Positions 34,578-44,300 of a stretch of 64,000 nt of DNA are shown here, one piece after another. The translations under genes were made by a program, and so were the position numbers. The DNA is from Polyangiaceae bacterium (GTDB lineage: Bacteria > Myxococcota_A > Polyangia > Polyangiales > Polyangiaceae): contig JADJXL010000028.1 in NCBI GenBank assembly GCA_016715885.1, forward strand, positions 62,001 through 126,000. Direction: 5' to 3'. Numbering within the stretch: the stretch's first letter is position 1; the number at the start of each line of letters is the position of its first letter. A model generated the notes under the pieces. It ran no database searches. It was not told where the DNA came from and worked only from the letters and a program-made list of their open reading frames with translations.

Positions 34578-34606
34578 CGAACGGCCACGCATTGGCGTGG
34601 CCGTTC
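34578..34606. terminator. Intrinsic terminator
   Basis: Perfect 13-bp arms around ATT: CGAACGGCCACGC and GCGTGGCCGTTCG. It ends the polyproline lipoprotein gene and lies between it and the convergent HU-like gene. Confidence 0.8.
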
Positions 34607-34644
34607 GTCGCGCATCGGCTACCGCGAAGGGAGCCGTGCGATGA

Positions 34645-34986
34645 TCAGGCGAGAGCGTCTTTGATGGCCTTGATCGGGCGCGCGCGAACCGATTTGCTCG
34701 CGGGTTTGGCCGGGAACGTCATCGGCTGCTTCGTGAAGGGATTGATCCCCTGACGAGCCTTCGTTGCCGGGCGCTTGACGACGCGGAACTTTGCGAAACC
34801 GGGCAACGTGAAGATGCCCGACTTCTTCAATTCACGGTGCCCGACCGTGACCAACGAATCGATGACGCTCTTGACTTGCTTGCGAGTAATTTCCTCGCCC
34901 GCAGCTTCGGTGATCGCCTGAACCAGAGCGCTCTTGCTCAACGACTTTTTCGAACCGGCGCTAGCAGCAGCCTTCTTGGTCGCCAT
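34645..34986 (-). CDS. HU/IHF-family DNA-binding protein
   Basis: 113 residues. A Lys/Ala/Ser-rich N-terminal extension (about 15 residues) precedes an HU fold: LVQAITEAAGEEITRKQVKSVIDSL, GIFTLPGFAKFRVVKRPATKARQGINPFTKQ (the beta-arm with its intercalating Pro region) and AKPASKSVRARPIKAIKDAL. It binds and bends DNA as a dimer in the nucleoid. An AGGAG sequence lies before the ATG. N-terminally extended HU variants are common in myxobacteria; this is probably one of several copies. Confidence 0.93.
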   Translation of the reverse strand: MATKKAAASAGSKKSLSKSALVQAITEAAGEEITRKQVKSVIDSLVTVGHRELKKSGIFTLPGFAKFRVVKRPATKARQGINPFTKQPMTFPAKPASKSVRARPIKAIKDALA

Positions 34987-35300
34987 TGAAAAACTCCTCC
35001 GACCTATGCATCACGCGCGACCCCTCGCCGCGCGCTCTGCTCGACGCAAACCATACACGCGGCGCGTAACAAAAAAAGCCCAATTGAGTGCGGAAATGGC
35101 GATTTCGAGCTTCGACCCCGCACGCATGACACGTCGAAGTCCTGCGCGGCGCGCCGAACCCTTTGGAAAAATCAGCCGATTTCGCCTGGAAATAGGCCGA
35201 AAATCGCTCGCTTGAAGAACGACACCAACCGTCGGGGATGAGTTTGGATGGTTCGGCGAACTGGCACGATCATGCCGTTCACCCTGGAAAAGCCGCCGGA
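34987..35300. other. Intergenic region between HU-like and giant TPR gene
   Basis: About 310 bases containing the HU promoter on the minus strand and the end of the giant gene's transcript. No gene and no strong hairpin seen. Confidence 0.5.
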
Positions 35301-38300
35301 TCAGCCGCCGGCGAGTTCCGCAGCGAGGCTTCGCGCAACCTCGAGAGCCGCGTCTTCGGCGAGCGCTTTGTCCACGAGCAGCCGCGCTTTGCCCCGATCT
35401 CCTTGCGAAGCAGCAAGTCGACCGAGGTGGTAATACCCCAGCGCTTTGTGCCGCGACGTCACGCCGCCGCTCGACGTTTTCGCCATCGTCACCACGCGAA
35501 GCGCACGTGCAGCGATGTCCGCTTCGCCCCGATCGACTGCGAATTGGCCTAGCTCGAGAGCAAACTCGATGTTTGTCGGGTCAACCTCGAACGCCTTCGA
35601 GAATTGCACGAGTGCCTCGGCGTCGTTGCCCGATGCGCGCTCGACCGCCGCCATTGCGTGGTGTGCCGCTGCAAGCGTCTTCGACCGACGTCCCTCGAAA
35701 GCCGCCACTGCATTTGCCGCCAGTGGTCGCGCCTCGTCGACGCGTCCCGCAGCAACGTACGCTTCGGCCAAGATGATCACCGGATCCCAGGCCTCCGGCT
35801 GCCGTCGTCGCACATCCTCGACGAGCTCTGCCGCTGCGTCTCCGCCGCCTTCGACCGCAATGAGCTGCTTGGCTGCGTGCAGCATCAAATCGATCGCAGC
35901 ACCCATTTCGAGCGCCGAGGCAATCGACGCAATCGTCGCAGCGGCAACCTGGTGGTCGCCCATTTCCGCTTGAGCTCCAACGAATTCGCTCACGAGCGTT
36001 CGATCGGAAGAATCGAGCTCGAGCGCGCGGCGAAGAATGTCGATGGCTCCCGGCAGGTCCTGCTCCTTCTCGCGCAAAATCGCAGCCGCCTTGCGCAAGC
36101 CCGCAATGCGATTCGGCGTTTCCGTCGCATTGTCCGCCTCCATCACGTGAATCTCGGCCAGCTTGCGGAAGTCACCACGACTCTCGAGCCGTTCCTTCAG
36201 CTTCGTACCGAGTACGGAGCTTGCGGGATGCGCACGTAGACCCATCTCGAGCGCTCGGTCCACGCCTTCGTCGTCGTTCTGCCGAGTTCGCACATCGGCA
36301 AGTTGCAGCGCAGTCTTCTCGGCAGCTTCGTCTTTCTCGGCGCCGAGGAGTTTTTCCAGGGCGTCGGCAACATCCGAAGCTTCGCCGCGCTTTTCGCAAA
36401 CGCGAACGATGGCGCGCAAAGCATCGACGTTCGAGCCATCCCAATCGAGGATTGCGAAGTACGCATCGCGCGCCCGATCGAGATCATTTTGCTGCTCGAA
36501 AAGCGACGCAAGCCGGTTCGAGAGCGCGAGCACCTGCGGCGAATCTTGGCGATCCTTGGCCGCATCGATTCGACGTTCGAGCAAGTTCGCAAGGTCGTCG
36601 AAACGCCCTGCCTTCTCGAGCAGCGCCGCCTGCTGCGACGCCGCTTGCTCGTTCGTCGGATCATCCTCGAGCAGCTCCGCGAGCACCTCGATGGCACGTT
36701 CGTCTCCGCCTTCGCGTTTTTGCGCGAGTGCCGCGAGCTCCAGCCGCATGCGCGAACGATCCTCGACCGCCTCGAGCAACGAGATCAGTTGTTCGAGCAC
36801 TTTGCCGAGTCCTGCGTCGTCACCCAATCGTCGATAAAGCTCGACGAGCGGTTCCCAGACTTCGCGGTCTGCCGGCTCCCTCTCGAATAGCTCGGCATAA
36901 ATTCGCGCTGCTTGCTCGAGATTGCCGAGTTTGTCCTTCGCGATCGTTGCAGCAGCAATCAAATGCCCGCGCTCGGCATCTGGCGCTGCAATGCGAGCCG
37001 CACGCTCTTCGAGTGACGCAGCCTCGGCGAAATCCTCCGCACTCGAACGAAGTGCCGAAAGCGCCGTCACGGCCCAGTAATCGTCCGGAACCAGTGCATC
37101 ACCGTCGGACTTGTTGATCGCGCGGCGCAATACGTGCTCGATGAGCGACGAATCGCCGACCTTCTGCGCAATCGCATACGCCTCTTGATACGCCGTCACG
37201 CCACGCTGACCACCCAATCGGACGAGCGCATCCACGAGTGCGCTCGGACGATCATGCTCGCGGGCAAACTTCTCGTACAGCTCGAGGAGACGAGCGTCCG
37301 AAACACCTTGCTCGAAACCTCGGCGGAAAATCGCCTCGGCGCGTTCGGGCTGAGGATCGAGACCAAGCGCACGCTCGAGCGCGTCGAGCGAACGTTCCGT
37401 GTGTTCGGCATCTCCGAGCACGAGCTCGGCAAGCCGGTACAAGCCATCGGCAACGTCGGCCGCGGGAGCGCTTTCGGCTGCAGCTTGAATGCGTTTTTCG
37501 AGGATGGCGATTTGTCCAGCGCGATCGCCACGACGTGCACAAGACGCTTCGAGCGCGCGCCACACTTCGTGAATGCGCCTGTCCCCGGGCCGCTTCAGCA
37601 GCAGCGCTTCGGCACGAGCGAACATCTCGTCGGCCTTGTCCGCCTCGTTGCCTTCGGCGAGCGCGCGACCCAGGTGCAGAAGCAAATCGATGAGCGGCGG
37701 ATCGTTCGTCGTTGCATCGATGAGGCGGCGCAGCGCACCGACGTATCGATCGAGCGAGCCCAAGCGCCGTGCAAGCGCCAAGGCCGACCGATGTGCATCC
37801 GCCGAAGTCGGACGCAATTCGATCGTACGCAGCCACAAGTCGAGCGCCCCAGCGGCCTTTCCGAGGTGTTGCTCGTAGAGCGCAGCGAGCTCGGTAATCG
37901 TCGCGAGGTGCGGCTCGTTGCCGGAGATCTCCATGCGCAATTCGAGCGCCCTCGCGAGGTTCTTGTGATTGGGTTTGCCCCGGAGCGCTCGAACGAGTCG
38001 ATCGCACTCCAGCGTGTTTTCGCGTGCCGCTTCGAAAGCCGATTCGACGTGCTCGACCGCGCGATCGGTATCGCCCTGTTTCTCCGCGATTTCTGCCAAT
38101 GCGTGGAGAATTTCGGTACGTGTGACCGCGGGCTCCGGCGATTCGTCGCGCAAACGACGAACCATCATGAGCAGCGAACGATAGGTGCGTTGCGAGCGAT
38201 CGTATTGGCCTTCGTCGAAGGACAGACGCGCCACGGCAAGCAGAATTTCCGGGTGCGTCGGATCGATCTTGAGAGCTACGTCGAGCTCGGATAGGGCGCT

Positions 38301-41300
38301 CGAACGATCACCCGATGCAAGGTAAACGCGCGCCAAGTAATGGTGCACGACCGCGCGATCCTTCGGACGCCGTGCGCCGTATGCGTCGATGATTTGCCGC
38401 AATACGGCCGATGCTTCCTCGATGCGCCCCGCAGCGCTCAATGCATCGCAAAGCGTGAGCTTGATGGCTCGATCGTCGGGCGTGAGCGCTGCTGCCTGTT
38501 CGAGCAGCGGAACGGCCGACTGCGGATCGTTTCGCTTCGAAACATGCAGGTCCGCCGCTTCACGGAGCAGTTTCGTTCGAAGTGCAACGTTCTCCGTGTG
38601 TTGCGCCTCGACCGCAGTGAGCTCTGCAAGCGGTCCCCAGGCTTCTGCTTCACGGTAGAGCACGGACAAACGCGCACGAATGGGCGCCGTATCCGTGACC
38701 TTCTGCAGCGCCTCCTCGAGGCGTTGTCGCGCCATCGCCGGCTCGCCCGCCGCGATGTACGACTCGGCCAAACGCAGGACCGGATGCGGCGCCGCGTCGA
38801 CTGGAGAATCGGTGCAGATGATCTCCAGCACTTCGGCTGCCGACGGATGATCGCCACGTGCCGTGAAGAGACGCGCGAGCGCATCGAGCGACGCGATGTC
38901 GCGGAAGCGCGCTGCGCGACGATAATCCGACGTCGCACGCGCAACGTCGCCCACGCTCGTTTCTGCAATGATCGCTGCTCGGCGCCACAACTCGGCCGCC
39001 AATTGCGTCTCGCGAGTCGCTTCACGCCGCGCCGCTTGGTCCTCCCACAGCGATGCGAGCGCAGCGTGATCCCCACGCCCCTCGAAAAGCTCTGCGAGTT
39101 TGTCCACGGAAGGCCCGTGCAGCGGGTTTTCCTCGAGGTTCTTGCGGAGCGTCGCAATGGCTCGGTCGATCTCCCCGGCCTCCGTCAACAGGAGCGCCAA
39201 GTCGACGCGCAAATCGACGCGCGACGCCGAATCCGCCGCAACGGATATCTGCTTTTCGCGCAGCGCGAGCAAATCCGTGCGACGCCCCTCGGAGCGGTAC
39301 AGTTTGTCGAGACGATCACCTACGAGAGCATCGGTCGGGTTTTCCCCGAAGAGCTCTTCGTAAATCGTGATGGCTGCAGGCGCTTCCGAGATTTCGGCCG
39401 CGGAAAGACGTAACGCGCGTCGATGCGGCGTCTCGAACGGAAGCTTCGCGCCATCGAGGCACAATTCGACGACGCGCGCCGAATTGCTCTCGTCGCGATA
39501 AATCTTCACCAGCACGTCGATCGCCCATGAGGCGCTCGTTGCCGGCAAACTCGACGCATCCGAACCATCGCTCGCCCAGCGTGTCTTCGCTTTGTCGAGC
39601 ATCGCTTCGGCAATGGTTTTTGCGAGCGAAGCATCGCCCACGTGATCGATCGCCGTTACCACGGCTTCGCGATGAAGCGGCAATGGTTCGTCCGATACGT
39701 CGCTCAATCGCAAGAGCGCATCGACGAGCGATCGGCCCGGCGCATGCCTGCGAATCTCCACGAGCGCCGTGAGCATCTCGCGGTTTGTCGCGTCATAACC
39801 AAGCGCACGCTCGATCGCAGTCTCCGCAGAACGCTCGTCACCGCGCTGGTCGCGATGCCACTTCGCGAGATCCCACCACAAATCCCGCGCAACGAGCGCA
39901 GGAACGCCACCTTCCGCCTCGACGCCCGGAAAAACTTCCGCCACGTCGGACCAACGATCGGCCGCGTGCGCCAAACGCTGCACCTCCGCCGCAAGCTCGG
40001 GCGACTTCGCCTCGGCAAACGCTCGCCAAATGGCACCGAAAGCGAGTCCCAAGTCTTGTTGACGATGCTCGTAGAGCGACGCGGTCTCCGTGAGAATGCT
40101 CGTGCGCTCTTCGACGGAATTCGATGCTGCAAGGCGCTGTTCGAGCAACGCTACCGTGCTTTGCCAATCGCCCGAAGCCGCATAGGTCGCTGCGAGCACA
40201 CGCACGGCACTCGAAAGCACCGGGCGCCGCTCTTCGTCGTCCAATTCGATGAGCGACAAGAGCGTTTCGAGTCCACCAAGAGCGGCCTTGCCTCCGGCAT
40301 CGCCCAATCGAATGGACGATTCGTAGCTCGTGACGGCTTCGAGCCATTGGGCCGTGCGATCTCGCTGCACATCACCGAGGCGTCGATACAGATCCGCAGC
40401 TCGTGCAATCGACTCGGCCTCATCGGCCAGCTTCGCACTTGCCTGGTACAGCTCGACGAGGTCGTTCCAGCGCGACGACTTTGCAAGCAACACGGCGAGC
40501 GCATCGCAGCTCTCGTCATCGGCGCCGAATCGCGTACGCACGGCTTCCCAAACCGTCACGGCGCGCGCGACATCGCCAAGCTCCTGATCACAGATCACGG
40601 CGACACGCACGAGGTCACTTCGCGCGCTATCGCCTTCCGTGAGGGCTGCCCGTTGTTCGAGAACCTCGGCGAGCTCGGCGAAACGACGTTCGAATTCGAG
40701 GTCCGCGGCGAGCCCCGTGAGCGCTTCGACGTCACGCGGTTGGTCCGCAAGCGTCGCGCGATATGCTGCAATCGCGCGAGGTTTGTCCTCCAGATCCTTC
40801 GATGCAAGACGCGCGGCTTCGAGCAAGTCCGCACGCCGTGCCGTCGGATCCGATTCCTTCTCGAGCTGCGCCAATCGTTCGAGCACGTCGCATCGCTCGC
40901 CCGAACGCCCTTCCAGCGCGAGCAGTTGTTCGAGTGTGCGGGCTGGAGCAATCACCAAGTCGGGATGCTCTTCGTGCAGCGCGAGAATCGAACGACCGAT
41001 TTCGATGGCGCGACCACGATCGCCGAGACGGTCGACGAAAATCGACGATGCATGGCTGAGGAGCTCGATCTTGAGCGGCCCAGGGACGACAGCCGCAACG
41101 TTGACGAGCACCTCGGCCAAACGATCGTCGCGACCAACCTTTGCGGCCAATCGATCAAGGTCGGCGCGATGTGCCGGCTCGCCCGGTTCCAGTGCCACGA
41201 GCGCTGCGAGGTTTTCGAGCGCCGAAGCGGGGTCGCCGAGCACTTCCGCGCGCAGGTGCACGATCTCGCGAAGCAGCTTGCCTCGCGATTCCGCATCCGC

Positions 41301-44300
41301 TGCGCTCTCGAGCCGCACACCGAGCACGCGCGCCAAGTCTTCGTGTCGCTCGTCCCTCCGATATCGCGCTTCGACCGCCGCTGCTGCGCGCTGCCGAGCC
41401 GATGCTTCCGACGATTCCGCAGGCGGATTGACAAGCGGATCGATCACGCCAGCACTTGTCAGCGTGAGAATGCGTTCGAGAAGACCAACCGCTTCGAGAC
41501 GCGCCTGATCCACGTTGAGCATGTCCGCAACGACGGCATACGCAGCATCGGGATCGGCCACGCCATCGATCCAAAGTGCTGCAATGCGCGCGCGGAGTCT
41601 CTGCGCCGGCTCGACTTCGAGCGAATCGAGCTCCTGCGACAACAAATCAATGAGCGGTCGATGACGAGCAAGGCGCTCGTAGAGCCGTTCGAGCGACAAG
41701 CGGATCTTCTTGTCTCTTGGTTTGAGCGGTAGGAGGTGCTCCAGGTAATCCACTGCTTTGTCGGGATTTCCTGCGAGATCCTTCGCCGACTCGGCAGCGT
41801 CTTCGAGCAATTCGATCTTCGTGAACTTGTCGTCGGTTCGTGCAATCGCTTGGTCGTACAGCGAGAACAATTCCCGCCAGCGTTCATTCTGGTTGTAGGC
41901 AAGCTTCAACCGCTCGAAGGCCCAGAATGCGTCGGGCGCGACGTCCACCACCCGCCGCAACAGCTTCATCACGGTGTCCTGATCCTCGAAGAAAAACTCT
42001 TCGTGGTAGTCCACCGCTCGGCGCCCTAGATCGTCCGTTTGGTCGGGCGGAAGCGAAAGAACTGCTTCGGACTCCAACTTTTTCCGGTACATCTCCGCGA
42101 CGAGCTCGGGCTTTTCCGCGTCGCGTCCAAGCTGTTCGGCGCGCTCCCACAACGTCGCTTCGTAGGTGAGCTCGTCGAGCGCCTGAAGCGCGAGGTCGAG
42201 CGCAATCGCAGGCTCCGCTCCGGGCCTATCGAGCAGCCGCGTGAACCAGCCGGGGCGCAGATCCGCCACGTCGGTGGCATCGGCCGGCGTTGCGATGAGC
42301 ACCTTCAGAATGCGCGCAGAAATGGTTTCATCTCCGGCAGCATCGCACGCTCGTTCGAGCAGCTCCGCCGCACGCCGACGGGAATCCGGTCGCGTAAGCG
42401 CCCGTTCGAGAAGCGCAATCGCTCCTTCATTGCCCGGTTCGGCATCGAGCACCGGCTCGACGGCAGACAGCGCTTCATCCACGCGTCCGAGCCGTTCGAG
42501 GAGAAGCTGCGACAACTCGAGCTCGAGCGCCGTGCGTTCGGCGCCTTCGCGCAAATCACGACGGCGCGCGATCATCGCTGCAGCGCCTTCGACGTCGCCC
42601 AATTCGATCAAGATGCGGCTTCGAGCTTCGAGCGCCGTGTTGTTCGTCGCCTCTTGTTCGAGCACTTGGCTGTAGAGTTTGTCCGCGGCAGCCAAATCCT
42701 TGAATACGTTTTCCTCGGCAGATGCCCACGCGACGAGCGCTTCGATCCGCCTATCGCCCTCGGCATGATCCATGCGGAATCGCAGCACCCACCGGCGATC
42801 GTCGAGGCGCGCCGAGCTGAGCGGACTGCGATCGAGGAACCCTTCGAACGCTTCCACGGCGCTCCAAGGATCGCTCTTGCGCTCGATCATTCGGCGATAC
42901 GCCGCTGCCGCGTCGTCCTGACGTTCCGGATCGGCAGCGAGCACCCGCGTGCGTGCAGCTTCGAGAGCATCGCGACGATCGGCATCGAGTGCATCGCCTT
43001 GCTCTGCCAAACCATCCACCGCGCCGACGTAATGCATCGTCACGCCTGCACGAATGGCGGCGTCTTCGAATTCGAGGAGTTTGTCCGCGCGTTCTGCGAC
43101 ATCCGCAGCCGTGCGACCGAGAATGTCGTAAACGGCAGGGAGCTGCGACCATTTCTCCAAACGTCGATAAATCGTCACGAGCCGCTGCGCCGCTTCGCGA
43201 TGATCGGCTTCGAGCGCAATCACTCGCTCGAAAAGACGCTCGGCCAGTGCGTCATCGCCACCATTCTCCGCAAGATCGCCTGCGCGCAGACAATCGGCAA
43301 TGGAACCAGGTGCATCTCCGAATGCATCTGCCTTGAGCTCCGCCAGGCGTTCGAGCCACTGGGCCACGGCCAGCGGTCCGTCGGCAATTTCGATGCGCCG
43401 TTCGAGCAGCACACGATAAAGCTCGTTGTCCCCGGTCTTTCGACTCAGGTCGGCAATCTTGTCCAGCGTCTCTTCGCTGAGCTCTGCGCGTTCATCGAGC
43501 AGCGTTCGATAATGCTGTCGCGCCCGATCGACCCAGTCGCGATCCGCCGAAAGATTCGCCATTCGCAGAACGATCTTCGACCGCTCTTTCGCATCACCCT
43601 CGCGCTCGGCGCCTCCCACGAGTGCCGAATAGAAGCCTTCGTAATCTCGAGACGCTTCGAGCACATCGAGCCCTGCCTCGTACGCAGCGCGATCGGACGG
43701 ATCTTCTTCGAGCGCTCGTTTGTACGTCGCTGCAGCTCCTGCCAAGTCATTCAGACCGTGCCTTTGAATGGCTCCAATCGAATGGAACAACTCGCGCCTG
43801 CGCTCGGGCTCTGTCGTCGCTGCCAATGCTCCACGATGCAGCTCCAATCGCTCTTGCGGCGTGCCGTGTTGCTCGAGCAGCCCATCGATCCGCGAAATCA
43901 ACTCCGCCGATGAAGGCTCGAACGCGAGCGCCTTTCGGAGCACCGTGAGTGCGCCAATGAAATCACCATATTCAGCGAGCGCTTCTCCGGTCGCTTTTGC
44001 AAGCTCCGCAAGGGCCGCATGATCAATGCTTCTGTCGCCCAGCGCTTGCACCAATATGTTCGCCAACCGCGCCGGATCCGATCCCGCGAGCCGCTGCACG
44101 GAAGCGAGCCATTCGGGCACCTCGTCCGCCGATTCGCTCACGGCGACGCGCAAGCCGAGTCCCGCATTGTTCAATGCGCGCTTTTGATCACCCAATTGCT
44201 GATCGGCGATCTCGGTTCCTTCACGAAGCGCCGCAAGCTTCGTCGCCGCGTCCCCCGCAAGCTCGGCGCGCGCTTCGAGCACTTCAAGCAGTCCCGATGG

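Noticed and set aside
39642..41732. Long plus-strand open frames inside the giant TPR gene (also 42039-43913 and 37134-38294)
   Set aside because: Arg/His/Cys-rich compositions typical of antisense frames; the minus strand gives continuous TPR sequence.
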